From assembly GCA_000827495.1 (NCBI GenBank), contig KN817532.1:129388-193387 (forward strand): a stretch of DNA of 64,000 bases, given 5' to 3'. Under the pieces are notes generated by a model. It ran no database searches, was not told the origin of the DNA, and saw only the letters and a program-made list of their open reading frames with translations. Position 1 is the stretch's first letter. Every line of letters starts with the position of its first letter. Positions 32,086 to 44,318 of this stretch are shown here, piece after piece. Made by a program: the position numbers and the translations under genes. Source of the DNA: Hypholoma sublateritium FD-334 SS-4 (taxonomy: Eukaryota > Basidiomycota > Agaricomycetes > Agaricales > Strophariaceae).

Positions 32086-32798
32086 ATGTTCGGGGTTTTC
32101 GAGTTTGATATTGAGGGGCGGATGCGGGGTGACCGTTGATTCATTATATATAATGCAGCCCCACATCAATGACGGTGCACGTAGGAGGAAGCTCAGCATC
32201 CAGGAATGCAGAATCGAAGCTAGGCCCGTCTATGGCGCCCCAGGCTGCGTTCGTCATGAACAACATGACGCTTGCGCCACAGGAGGGTGAATTTCCGTGA
32301 GCGTCTAGGCTCTGAGCGGGCGAAGTCAGGCGATCCAATGTAAAGGCGAACAGCAGGTGAAAGAGCGGGATCGGAAGGACTGACCAAAATATAATTACGG
32401 AATGTGCCGGGTCTGGCCGTCTAGAATTCTTCCCCGGCCTACGCAGAACAGCTAGGGGGATCTCAGAGTCATTTTGATATTCGGCAACATGGAAGACATT
32501 AAAAGCGTCGCAGCTTGAAGCCGTCCATAGAGTCGTTAGGTGATAATAGGTGGCATCTCGCCGGATCTTCCTTCCGACCGAGCGTTGCTGGATCAACTGA
32601 TCCCCGATCCGTATGTTATATCGTGTACTATGTTACAAACTATAAATTAGTGGTGCCTACAGGAGAGTCATCAATATCATCTACATGCGAGGAAAAGGGA
32701 AACGAAGCCGGGGTGCATGAATATCCAAATCGGACGTGTAAAGGATGCATGTAATGTGGCAGAACCTCGCTCCCCTGAACGGACAAGCGACGGAACGT
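32086..32798. other. Intergenic with a palindromic TATA element at 32142-32155
   Basis: CATTATATATAATG reads the same on both strands and lies 57-70 bp upstream of the DUF2156 start. A 150-codon minus-strand ORF (32144-32596) has no recognisable domain and I do not call it. Confidence 0.45.
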
Positions 32799-34156
32799 TC
32801 ATAGAGCGGTGCCCCGTTCGAAGCTCGCGCGAATTTCCGCTGTGTACTTGTCGTAATAGCGCGCAATCTGAAGAGAGTAGACGAGTCAGACGAGCATTAA
32901 GGCATACAGAAAACAGACCAACCTTTTTGTTAAAGACGCGATTGTGCTCGTTGATGTAGGTAATATCGCCCTCCTCTTCGTTGAGACGCTTGCGCGAGAA
33001 TTTTCCCTTCTTGTCGATACTGAGGGATGCAAATTAATTATAAGAGCACAAACCTGCAAGGCGAGGACTTACTCTTTGTTGATCTTGCCAACCACTCTGT
33101 CGATCGCATCCTCTGAGGGTTTGCTGTCCCCATATATAAGGGTGTTTGCATCCCGATACAGGTTTTCGGCGGCGAGCCTTTGTTCCTGACTGATGACGGC
33201 CACTTCGGATGAGGATCCCGCGGTGGGGTTGAAACCGACGAGCGACCCAACATGCCCCATAGCGATGGCCTTCTGCTTGTTGTAAGCTTCGAGGTCGGGC
33301 TTGATTTGGTCGAGGTCCTTTTTGTATCTTCTTCGGGCGGCATGTGCATCATCTACATGATAGTATATTAGCTTCTAGACGAAGTTCAGAGGACGCAGGA
33401 CATACCATGGAACTCGAAATCCGCTCTCCGCTTCTTCCTCGCAAGCTTCTTCTCCCACTCTTCGTTCTCCTCAATCGTGTATTCCCAGTTCTTCGCCCGT
33501 TCTACATCTTCGCCCCGCTCCTCAGCGTCCGCTTTGAGGCGCAGCGTTTCGGCGAGCTTGCGCTGCCTTTCTAGCCGTGCAGTGTCTCGTGCGTTCATTT
33601 TCGCCTTCGAGGCCTCTTCCACTAATGAAGCGCGGTTGGCTCGCGACGATGCTGCCTGATATGCAAATTCGTCAGAGACATCCGACAAACTGCGTCGATT
33701 GAAGATTACCATCTTTTTCCGTAGCTGATCTAGCTTTGCCTTCCTTTCCTCCATGGTCAACTTAGCAGGTACCTCTTTCGCTTCTGATAGCGCCTCATCC
33801 TTGCCATCGGAAGGCGTCGCCGCATCCGACACAGTGTGTGTCTCCTCGATCCCCGCCATTTCATCCACGAACTGCTCGGCAGCCTCCGCAACATCCGCTA
33901 TCTTCTCCTCGACCGCCTCCACTACGGGCTCCACGACATGCTCCACGACATGCTCGGCCTTCTCCACGAGTTCTGCGGTGGAGTCGAGCAGCGTCGTCAG
34001 TGCCGGCTCCTCGGGCGCTGGCGCTGGTTCGGGTTCGTCTGTCTCCATGCGTTGGTCGTCAGCTGAAGGGGGCGAGGGGGCAGCAGCAGCAGCAGCAGCG
34101 GCTGCAGCAGCCTTCTTTTTGGCGGCGGCGGCGGCTCCTTTCTTGCGAGGTGGCAT
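32799..34156 (-). CDS. SYF2: Pre-mRNA-splicing factor Syf2
   Basis: Component of the Prp19/NTC complex of the spliceosome; nuclear. 380 residues from five exons: 34156-33710, 33655-33406, 33352-33073, 33019-32923, 32867-32799. The conserved C-terminal half contains RKKMAASSRANRASLVEE, WEYTIEENEEWEKKL, GRINKD-like GKINKDIDKKG and the hallmark ending YINEHNRVFNKKIARYYDKY...FERGTAL. The N-terminal ~150 residues are an extra low-complexity region: Lys/Ala runs at residues 5-27, then a Glu/Val/Ala-rich acidic helix-prone part. The first intron (33709-33656, 54 nt) is in frame and easily missed; removing it restores the family sequence KKMAASSRAN. Confidence 0.93.
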
Positions 34157-35127
34157 AGTCAAGATGTGTTGGTCAGGAGCAGGCTGTGGCCGCCAATGTG
34201 CGGCAGACCTACTTGAAGTTTATTCTCACGGTTCACACAACCCAATCCTACACACAAGTCAGAAAGAGCAATCCATCTGAGCTCGGGAAATCATTTTTTA
34301 CTCAAAGATTGCCTTGAAACTACTCTCAAGATTTCAAGAACCAACAATAGACCTTATCTTTGGGCACTTCAGAGTAACATATCGTATATCTATGTAACGA
34401 CAAAATAACTGAAGGAAACGCAGGAAAATTTGCGTCGCAGAAGATTCATGCTTTGACCATAATGATCATTGACTGCAGTTAGAACAGAGTTCATCAAGAA
34501 ATTCCGGGAAAGCAAGCATTGAAATTAGAGCTCTACAACTAAACATACAACGCAAATAACGATGGAAGAACTAAGGTAATGGCGTACAAAGACAAGTTCG
34601 GTCCGTGATAATTCAGAAGCCCATTGACGACAATCGTCCTAGAGGCCAATAACAGAGGCAATGAAGTCTGAACATCTGAAGAGAAGTAATCAGTATGCTG
34701 GGAAAGAAGAGGTTCGGGCAGAAGGAAGGAAAGAGTCAGAATTGCAGAAGTGAAAGTCAGCAGCGGGATAAATCCCTAAGACTGTTGAGCTTGATATGTG
34801 AATTCTTATTCATCATTCAAAGGATGTAAAGTACACGATACCCGTTTATGAGAAAAATGCTCACCGTGAAGGACTCGAAGCAGGAACGACGGCAACGACG
34901 ACGAAGGAGAGAAGCGATGAAGACAGACATCACACAAAAATTTCCGCTTTTAAGCTGTAGGATATTGGAACTCCGTCGATCTCTGCCGGGCGGTGCCGCT
35001 GTCGCCATCAGCACATGACTGGGGTGTTTCGTGCAGCTGAGAATTGGTTCGCTCAGCGCTGCTTTGGCGCTGCTCAATCGTTCTCTCAAATCGCTGTGCA
35101 CGTCCCGCCTCTCAACACTTTTAGCCC
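34157..35127. other. Intergenic between divergent SYF2 and UPF3, nothing recognised
   Basis: AT-rich and free of long ORFs. Shared upstream region of two RNA-processing genes; no clear regulatory motif seen. Confidence 0.5.
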
Positions 35128-36969
35128 ATGTCGACGACGGCGCCTGTGCACACGAAACCTTCGAAAACCCGGAAGGAAAAGGAGAAGGAGCGCGAGAAAG
35201 CTGAGCGCAAGGCCTCCCTGCCCCAGCAAAATGAGCGCTTGAAGACCGTCGTACGGCGCCTGCCGCCCAATCTGCCAGAGGAGATATTCTGGAACAGCGT
35301 GCAGGTGTGGGTCTCAGACGACACCGCCGTGTGGAAGATATACTGCCCGGGGAAGCTGCGCAAAAAGTAGGGCGTTCGGCTGGAGCTCCATGTGCCGCCG
35401 TTGACTCCGTGCACGTAACAGATTGAACAAGGAAAATATACCATCACGCGCATATATCGCCTTCAAGGACGAGGACCAGCTCGCGGCGTTTAGCCGTGGG
35501 TACGATGGGCATGTCTTCAGAGATAAAGCAGGTGCGATGGTTGTATTCTGCAATATGGTATCGTGTTGATGGGCGGGTGTAGGTGTTGAATCCCAGGCTG
35601 TGGTAGAGTTTGCGCCATACCCCAAGATACCATCCGAGAAGCGCAAGGCTGATCCGCGTAATGGGACTATCGAGAAAGGTTCGGCATCCGTGATCAGTAA
35701 AGCGACTTATCGTAACACCTGATTCAGACGAGGACTACATATCATTCCTCGAGACCCTCAAAGCGGCGGAGAACGCTGAGCCTGTCAGTCTAGAAACTCT
35801 CAGTGCGTTTGTTCTTCTCGATGATGGCAAGCCTACCTAATTTTCCTGCAGTCGCTTCCGCCCAACCCACTCCACACCCGAAGACGACCCCGCTTCTCGA
35901 GGCCCTCAAGGCGGAGAAGAGCGCCAATAAAGATAAGGAAGCGATCTTGCGCAACCATGCGCACTACAATAACATGAGTGTCGCCGCCCTCCGCAAGGAA
36001 GAAAAGAAGAAGGCCACTGCTGCTCCGCCGCCCAAGGCAGACGCGAATGGAAACGCTGCCGCCGCTAATTCTGCCCAACCGAGCGCGAAGAAGGGGAAGA
36101 AAGCAGCGGCAGCAGCGGCTGCCGCGGCCACTGCTACACAGAACGCGAAGAACGCTCCACAGGGAGCGGCAGCAGCGAATGCCAAGAACGCACCAAACAC
36201 TGGTGCGCCGGGTGCTCAACCCGCGAAACCCGCGAAGCCGTCCCGCCCGCCTCGCGGATCGCAGAATAAGGCTGCAGCGGCAGCGGCGAAGGACGCCGCC
36301 CGCACCGACACGCCGACGATTCTCTCCGCTCCGTCAACGCAACCTAATGCTTCTACATCGGGTACCTCCGCACCAGCCTCTGTCGCCGCTCCCGCAGCGG
36401 GTGCCGCTGGTGGTGGCCGTCGCACCCGGCCCGTCGTAGGCCTCGCTTCGCGCCAGTTCGAGGCGGCGCTGAGCGGTGTGTCGGGGCTTGCAAACGCCGC
36501 TACGGAGCGTAAGCGCCGCGAGCGGGAGCGGGATACGCAAGGCGCGGCTGCGAATGGCGGCGGCGGCACGCCGGTTCCGCCGACGCCAACCACGGCGGGC
36601 TCATTCGCGCGCATCGATGGCTCGGACACGGAACGCCCGCCTCCGCCGGCGAAGGCGCATGTACCTCCGTCACCGAGGAAGGAGAAGGCGCGCAGGGGCG
36701 GGCGGGGCGGGGCTGCTGGTGGTGGGGGAGGTGGGGCACCGCCGTCAACGCCTCAAGTGAAAGTGCCGAGTATCTTGCAGCGTGCGCCAGAGCCTGCGCA
36801 GAAGGATGCCCCTGCGGCATCGGCGACTGCAGCACCCAACGGTGAAGGTTCGGTGCCGCCTGCTGAAGGGAGTGCGTCAGGCGGTGGGGCCGGAAGAGGT
36901 GGACGCCGGGGACGAGGAGGGGGAAGGGGCCGAGGTGGTGCTGTTGCAAATGCGCCCAGAGGCGGCTAG
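35128..36969 (+). CDS. UPF3: Nonsense-mediated mRNA decay factor Upf3
   Basis: 545 residues from five exons: 35128-35366, 35422-35531, 35583-35678, 35728-35802, 35852-36969. Residues about 35-210 form the Smg4/UPF3 RNP-type domain that contacts Upf2: LKTVVRRLPPNLPEEIFW, PSRAYIAFKD, VEFAPYPKIP, DEDYISFLETLKAAEN, TPLLEALKAEKS. The rest is long, disordered and Ala/Pro/Gly-rich, with poly-Ala runs and a C-terminal RGG-like run (GGRRGRGGGRGRGG) that could bind RNA. Yeast Upf3 has a basic tail but no such RGG run. Start ATG 35128 is preceded by an in-frame-free leader. It is divergent from SYF2. Confidence 0.92.
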
Positions 36970-37619
36970 CTGTCCAGGTCAATGTGCGCCAAAGAAATCA
37001 CCAGGTGAGGTGCTTGCTTTTTCGTGGATTCTGACGCTGATGGAAAATTCCAGTCTTATTCTTCGACCTCTTCGCCGAGACCTCTCCACAGGGTGTCTGC
37101 CCCGAACATGCCCCAGCCCGGATCCAACTTGCTTGCGATTGCTTTTCAGCATCGTCCTCATGATCAGTGCGTTGCGTGTTACTGTCCTTGGGCTCTCTCT
37201 AGGGATACGATGCCCTTCTAGCCCTTTCATGCGGGACAGATTGCTAGTAGCAGTGGTACTTGACATTCCTATTACTTTGTAGACCCGAATGGCATTACGA
37301 GTAAATAACCCGAATCTAAATCGACGAGTTGGATTTTTTTTTTGAAAAAAATTCTATTCAATCTTTGGTGAAATTCTTCAACAATTATGAGGTGCTCTCT
37401 CTAACACTGATTTATGGATGTGGTTTATCGTTGTGAGGAGATAGACTCTGAGTCTTGAGACAGGGGCAATTTATATCAACAAAACGCGATCACGTGTTCG
37501 TATGAATTTGGTTGAACATCGCGGCCGGCAAGGTCGCGCCTGCAGCGGCGCAATCTTGATTCTTGACAACGACCCACCCACGACGTCGTGACGATTCACG
37601 ACAATCTTTTCATGAAATA
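36970..37619. other. Intergenic, nothing recognised
   Basis: 3' flank of UPF3 and promoter of the SAP-domain gene. Contains an oligo-T/oligo-A patch at about 37330-37353. Confidence 0.5.
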
Positions 37620-40600
37620 ATGTCGACAACGACCGAGATACTCTTTAATTCTCCTGCCCTACACTCTCTCAAGCGGGACCAGCTCGTCAAGCTCTGCAAG
37701 ATTCACTCCATCAAGGCCTCGGGAAAGAATGTCGACCTGATCCAGAAACTGCGCCGGCATGCGAAAACGCTACCCAAAGATTCACCCTTGAGCATTGCTG
37801 CGCGCAGTGAATCGGCAGGCCCCATCCCCGTGGAGGCACATACGCCCGAAACAGACGCGGAGGAGGAGATAAAGGACGATGCATCTTATCGCACCACGCT
37901 GCCCAGGCAGAGCGAACAATGGGAGATGGTTATGGATAGCATTGAAGAAGAAGAGGAGGGCTCGTCTCAAGGCACCATGTCGTCTCAGCGAACATTGAAC
38001 GGAGGCACGGGCGAATTTGGCGTGGGGAGCTCAAAGGGTAAGGCCCATTCATAAGGCGGCTTTGTTTTGTGACTAACTATGATGCCATCCCCAGCGACTA
38101 GTGTTGGCTCCTCTATCAAGGCCCTCGCTACTACCTTTGGGCTCAAGCGAGGAAACTCGAAGGCGTCGACGGCATCCTCCAAGTACAGTGCCGCCCTCCC
38201 CCCGCAGGAGAATGATGAACTTGCGCTGAAATCAACCCCTTACTCTTCTCTTCCCGAAGCCACTGATATGCCTCAGACCGACCACTTCACACTTGAGTCC
38301 AATCGCATGTCTGTCGATGGCGACACCGAGGTCCCTCTGCCGGGCCATGCCCTCCGCCCGGGGCTTCCAGCGCCTGCCAACGCACGTTTGAGTATGGGGT
38401 TCGGTCTCGGCGCCCCAGCCACCCCCACACGCCAGGCGCAGCCCACAACCACCATTCGGCTCGTCGCGAACCAGAATCTTCTTTCCGGCCAGAGCATGGA
38501 CTTCAGCTACGGTGCAGGCGATGGGGGCACGCCGCAGCTCAAGCCATTCAAGACCACCTTCGACATCTCCTTCGGCTCTCCGGCGCCAAGCCGGGCGGGC
38601 GGCGGGTTTGGCGGGACCAGCATCTGGCCCCCGCGGGACGACGACATGGGCATGAAGGGCATCTACCCGACGCTGACGTTCGACGACCTCCCGCCGTCCA
38701 TGCCTGCGTCGCCCGCGCCCGGCCCCTCCGCGCTGCCGTCCCCAGGGCCGTTCACGTTTGGCTCGCCGCTCCCCAAAGACCGCGTCTCGGACGCGCAGTT
38801 CCGCTCCGCGGCGGCGTCCGTGCTCGAGGAGATGAACCAGCGCCTGCGCGAGGACGGCGTGGACGGCATCGGGCTCGACATCATCGCGAAGCTTCACCCC
38901 GGCGCGTCCCCTGGGCCCGCGCGCGACATCAAGCCACTCCCCGCAGCGAAGCGCGCGGGCGGGGCGGGCGTGATCACGGACAAATTCGAGAAGGCGCACA
39001 GCCAGGAGTTCGACCGCATGCAAGGCATCGACGAAACGGTGCGCCGTCGTGCAGCGCGTGTGGCGGAGGCGAACGACGATGGGGAGAAGGTGGTGGTTGG
39101 GAAGAAGCGCAAGTCGAATGCACTGGAGCGCGATGGGAACGCGGGCCCGCGCCGGCCGAGCGCGGTGGCTGGTCGTGCGAGTGCAACGCGCGTGATAAGC
39201 AATGGTCGTCGCGCGAAGCTCACCATTCCCGGAGGCTTCGGTATGGACGATGACGACGACGAAGAGGAGGAGGAGGATAGAGCTGGGAAGCGCGTCAGAA
39301 TGGACCCTGAGGCTGTCGCTACTCTAGAAGAACAGCAGAAGCTGGATGAAGCTCACCTCCGGCGCCATGAAGAATTGGAAAAGGAGAAGGAAGTTATCCG
39401 GAAGAAGCTCGAAGCCAATCGGGCGCGAAGGAGGAGCAGTGCTGCTCATGGAGGAGCGGGTCCACGCAAGAGTCTTGGTCGGCCGAGACCCAGTGTTCTT
39501 CGTATGTTTTTTTTATCCATGCACTGTATGCTGTGTTCTAATTAGCTTGAATTTTTATAGAGAAACCCAAACCCAAACCATCTCGATTTGGGTTTTTGTC
39601 GTCTGCCAAATCTCTAGTCCAAAATGTTTGGAATCGTGGTAAGGCGGCTGATCTAGTGGCGAGTAGCATCCCGAAACCAACACCTACCGCCAAATCTGAA
39701 TCAGTTAAAGAGAAAGAGAAAATGGGCCCGCCGTCGCTGGGCCTTGCGAAGAAGTCGACAGCCGCGCCTGCCCGGGCGACTGCTATTATCGCCACCGGGA
39801 GCAAAAATCCTTCAGGAAATGCTGCCGTCCCATCCGGCAAAGGATCGATCGCATCCTCATCAGCGCGCTCGCGCTCTCCGCTGCCAAATTTCAACACAGC
39901 CAGCAGCAGCAGGAACAGCATTTTGAGCACGGGAACGACGCGCACGAGCCGCAGTAGCTTCCTGTCTGGGACGAGCTCGCACGCGGGCACGGCAGTGAGC
40001 AAATCGTCGCGGCCGAGCACGGCTAACGTCTCGTCCGTGGGTACTCGGATGTCGTCCAGGTTGTCGGCCACGGACACCGTCGGCAGCATGGGCGCGAAGA
40101 AGCTAGCGGGCGCAACGTCCGTCGGCTCCCGCAAGTCGACGGTTGGGTCTGCATCCCGGCTATCCGTCGCATCCCGACTCTTCGCACCTACTGCCAGCTC
40201 GCTAGCGAAGGCGCACCGCACTTCGACGGCGCCCTCATCTGCGGGCGCGGTACCTGCACCGCAGGGCCAGGCGCGATATCAGTCGCCGGGCCCAGCGCTG
40301 GGATTGATCACGAACAACCCTGCCATCGCCTCTCCGCGGCCGCCCTCGACGCCCCACGGGACGTTCTCCCCGCGCCCGGGCGGGATCTTCAGCACACCGC
40401 TAACATTCGGGATGCAGTCCGGCATTCCCACCCCAGCCAAGAAGCGCCCGACCCCCGCCGAGGAGCGCAGCGGCTCTGCGCAGGCGCCCACGATGTCATC
40501 TACGAGACTCGCTCCCGCGCGCTCGCTGAATGGGCGCAAGCCACGCATCTCGCGCTCGAAGGTGATCGCGCGGCTCGCGTCACAGCGCGAGGCGGGTAGC

Positions 40601-40879
40601 ACGGCGCGCATCGCGTCGGGGAGCAGTGTCGCGAGTGGGCGCAGCGGCCTTGCGCCGCGCGCCTCGGGCGGCGGGAAGACGCGATCGAGCCTCGGTGCGA
40701 AGGCAGCTCGCGCGAGCTACGGCGGTGGCGCGCGCGGGAGGACAAGCGCAGGCGGTGCGGGGGGTATCGCGCTCAGCGCGAAGAAACGGGCCCGGCAGAG
40801 CGAGTATGCGCGGAGGCGCAGTCGCGTGGGGCCGCTGAATTCAGAGGCGGGCGAGGGGCTGAGTGGGGGCGCGGAGTGA
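37620..40879 (+). CDS. Large SAP-domain protein, Ser/Arg-rich, function unknown
   Basis: 1047 residues from three exons: 37620-38037, 38095-39501, 39561-40879. Residues about 10-45 fit a SAP domain (SLKRDQLVKLCKIHSIKASGKN), a helix-turn-helix that binds AT-rich DNA. The rest is mostly disordered: an acidic stretch, a GSPLPKDRVSDAQFRSAAASVLEEMNQ-type helical segment near residue 385, poly-Asp/Glu near 530, a basic coiled coil (EEQQKLDEAHLRR...) near 560, and a 430-residue Ser/Ala/Arg/Lys-rich tail. This order (SAP, disordered, basic tail) recalls metazoan NuSAP, a spindle protein, but I see no specific homology. Nuclear location is likely. No ATG lies upstream in frame. Confidence 0.78.
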
Positions 40880-43131
40880 GTGGCGGGTACGTATTTCAAG
40901 CTCAAGATTCATTCGGCTGCGCCGATGTCTTTTCTTTCAGCCTCCTGTTTTCCTTTTGTTTTCTTTTATGCGTTTGTTCATGTAATTGGTTCGAGATTGT
41001 TAGCTGCCTGATTTTGTGTTTCGCTCTTCTAGTTTTCCCTTGCCATATTTTTCAAATGCCTGACGGTCACTGTGTGTTGACTGTGGACTTGCAGCAAGGC
41101 CCAATTTCAACTCCACTAAGATAACTTTATATATACGACTCTCACATACTTACTCGATGTATTTGTGAACCATGAATATAGTACGTAGCTAGACGACCTA
41201 CAATTTATTTAACGATCTGGCGAACGATGGAGGTCGGGATTTTTAAAAATGAGATTTCAAATTTCTTGCAGCCCCCGACGCTCCCAAAGTTTTTATTCTG
41301 CTAATTGCTACATGTATTTTTTTCAAACAAATCTTTTAATAAAGGTCCAAGTCTATTAGAATACGATATCCGGGCTCGTAGAAAACACTGTCCGAGGTGG
41401 GCGGAACGGAAGAGGATGTGACTTCAAGTTATTCCATCAACTCAACAGAAATGCAACAGAAATGTGCAGAAATGTCAAAGGTCCGGGGACACTTCCTACA
41501 CGTGATCGTCTAATTATAGCGTTACAAAGAATCGGAGATGCAAATATTGGCCTTTGAGCTTCAAAGGCCTTTCCCTCTTACTTTCATATCTAGAGCTCGC
41601 CGACGAAACGCACAATCTCAACCCAGCCCCGATCTCTCTCTCTGGCTTGGTTCAGCTCCTGGTCTCCAGGACGCTTCCGATAATAGCCTGCTACGGCAGC
41701 ACCTTTTGTCACTTTCAAAATGCCACTCGAGAGACACAGCCGACATGTGGCTACCACCAAGAACTAGGCATCGCTCCAGGGTTTGTTCAGGTGAGCACAC
41801 TCTAACATTATTCCAAGGATAATGGGGCGCCATTGAGAACTTGGGGATGCATACCATTGGCAGCCACCCAGCGCGAGCGGTGGCACAGGTCGCGATGTAC
41901 GCGTGAGTCGCGCTCTCTTCTCCCTTCCTCCATCCAGCATCCCAACTTGTCGAATCCGGACAGGATTCACTGGATAATCCTTAGATCGACGATTACTGAC
42001 ACCGTCTCTTTCATAGTTTCTTGGGCTGCCACCATTAGGTCCTAACGCTACTCAGCGCGGCCCTCCAGTTGCATGCATATTGCCCGTTGGAGATAGACCT
42101 CGTCAGTGTAATCGCTGATGTGAGTGCACACTAACTCCTTTCAAGGATCGAAGGCGCCGCACGGACCATTGCAGAAGCACACCTTGTGCACACCATTCAC
42201 TACGATGCGCTCCTGAGTCGCGCCCTGCTGAGCGCCGAATCACGATATGCGGGCTTGCGTTTACTTTATTTAAAAGGCATCCACCCTGTCAATTCGTGTG
42301 GTCGACGTGGTCTCCCTTTGTCAACGTCGTCTGGTAATCTGCGGGCGCCTACTTTTAATTTGCGATGGATCGCGTTCTCTCTTCTTCACGTGCTTAACTG
42401 ACTAACTGACGCCTAATCACCTGATCGCCGGTACGGCTCGGCTCCCGTGTGCCATCTGGCCGCTGGCGCCCGGGGAAGTTATGGCCACCGACGAAATTCA
42501 TGACTAGGATTTTCTCTGGGAAGACACAGTTTCTTAACAACGAATGAACTTTGAATGCTTTGTGGCCTATCCTTGCTGAATGGCTGCCTTCAAGAATTGT
42601 ATCCGACTTACAGAACAATGGGGCCGCGGGCGGTATTATTTCCTAGGACGGGAATAATCCTAGGTTCTGCTTCCACTGTCTACCCGATTGCTCTTGGCTG
42701 TAATCCGATTCAATCCCCATTGCATGGTTCTCCATCGATGTGGCTTCCAAAATATTCCATCGATTCTTGTTCTCGCTCAGGCCCATACATTATTTCGGTC
42801 AAGCGACCAAGCAACGTCCATTTTCGCGCGCTTGTGCCGACAGCCGGTATCAAACTAGACCAATCCCCACCAATCCGCGACAATCCAAACTTCTCAAATG
42901 GGATTGGTTTCGACTTATTGCCTTTTATATTGACTCCGGGCGTGCCACCTATTTTTAATCGTCTGCAGAATTGCCATGTATGGAAAAACTGCGCCTTACG
43001 TGGCTCAGCGATTGGGGACTGTGGGCTGAGGCCTGGTATTGTTGATCCACGGTATATAATCGCTCTTTTCATCAAATGGTATTTCCACAAGCCCAACCTC
43101 CTCATTTTCTTCGCTTTCTCCACGAACAACC
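40880..43131. other. 2.25-kb gene-free stretch
   Basis: Open segments at about 41554-42200 on the plus strand look faintly gene-like over 20-25 codons but change frame repeatedly and match no family I know. Three near copies of CAGAAATG occur at 41448-41476. The right end holds the TATA-like box of the Clp1-like gene. Confidence 0.45.
43053..43060 (+). promoter_or_regulatory. TATA-like box of the Clp1-like gene
   Basis: TATATAAT lies 72-79 bp upstream of the start codon at 43132. Confidence 0.4.
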
Positions 43132-44318
43132 ATGGTCCTTCAAAATATCCGCGTCTCTAACGGTGCTCAGCACGCAAATGCTGAGAACGCACCTCCTCAG
43201 GCCAACAGCTCCTCTTCGCGTCCCAAAAAAGGCCTCATTTCGCGCGTCTACCAGGACGCAGCCACCCGTCGCCGCACACGCGGTATGGGAAGTACCACCC
43301 GCACACCAAAGTACCGTGCCGACCAGGCCAAACGCCGCGCCGACTCACAGCCTCGCGCCTCGTCTGTGAAGTTCAACGTCAGCCCGGGCATAACAGTATC
43401 TGCTATCGATGAAGCTTCTGTCGCCTCATCATCCACCCAACTCCCCAAATCAATTCCTATCAGCTTCCCGAAAGAGCTCAACAGGCCGATGTGGAAGGAC
43501 ATAGACCGCGACGTTCTCTACTCCATCGAGCCTGAGCTCACTGGCATGGAAATGCCGTTTATTCTCGATTCGGTCGCCGGGATATCTGATGAGTACGTCA
43601 AGCGTTTATTTTCCAGTTTTTGAACATTGTCTAATTGTTTCTCGGCAGACTATACAAAGCACTGCACACCATCCAAGTGCAACCCGCACGGGACGTTCTC
43701 CCCCGCACTCTCGCAGTGCGCACGACAGACGCACACGGTCCCCTCCCCACACACATGCTCGCCGTCTTCGGCCGCGGAACGCCACCCCCTCTTCCCGACG
43801 GCTCTGCCAGGGCACGCAAAATTGCTCTGTACCCTGTCCACTCCCTCGTGCTCATGGCGAACTGCGCGAACCTCACCGCACCACCCGACACACTTTCCCC
43901 ACCCTCGCCACCTGCACCAGGTGTGAAAGAGGCCGATCTCACCCTCCCCATCTGGCCCGTCTGCCTCCCCTCGCCGATGGTCTACCCGCAGCTCGCGAGC
44001 TACCTGTACCACAAGAACCGCGATCAGCTGCTCAAGAATTTCCTGCCCGCCCCCGCACCAGCGAACCTCATGCGCGACCCTGCGGTGGGCCGCATGTACG
44101 CCGTCCAGCTCGCGACGACGTACACGGTGCAGGCGCTCATCCGTAACATCATCACACTTCACGGACTGTATCAGAATTCGTGCGCGCTGGGGATCTACGA
44201 CGACGTGCTCTGGGACACGATGGACGTGATGTGGCGTGTGCTGCTCACGGCGCTCGCGATTGCGACGGGCGACCCCGGGCAGATGCTCACAATGCGGCCA
44301 TCAACACAGGCATCATGA
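43132..44318 (+). CDS. Clp1-like protein (sexual-development family), copy 1
   Basis: 376 residues from two exons, 43132-43592 and 43649-44318. Founding members (Clp1 of Coprinopsis and Ustilago) are needed for clamp formation and growth of the dikaryon; many Agaricomycetes have extra, uncharacterised copies. Basic disordered N-terminus (about 1-95), then MWKDIDRDVLYSIEPE, LTLPIWPVCLPSPMVYPQLASYLY and a C-terminal helical block LHGLYQNSCALGIYDDVLWDTMDVMW. The last two blocks are echoed in the gene at 59711-60379. I recognise the family from memory of such blocks, with moderate certainty. I looked for the A-factor target GATG-N9-ACA in the upstream 700 bp and did not find it. Confidence 0.55.

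Noticed and set aside
32144..32596. 150-codon minus-strand ORF upstream of the DUF2156 gene
   Set aside because: One hydrophobic stretch but no family resemblance, and it overlaps the likely promoter.
38232..39023. 263-codon minus-strand ORF opposite the SAP-domain gene
   Set aside because: Antisense shadow of GC-rich coding sequence; composition and lack of domain fit a shadow.
41554..42400. Possible decayed enzyme gene on the plus strand
   Set aside because: Short protein-like segments (for example near 41829-41903) change frame several times and I cannot name a family, so it is not annotated as a pseudogene.
42400..43131. Search for a mating-type (GATG-N9-ACA) element upstream of the Clp1-like gene
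   Set aside because: The one GATG (42736) is followed at the right distance by AAA, not ACA, and the reverse-strand form was not found.
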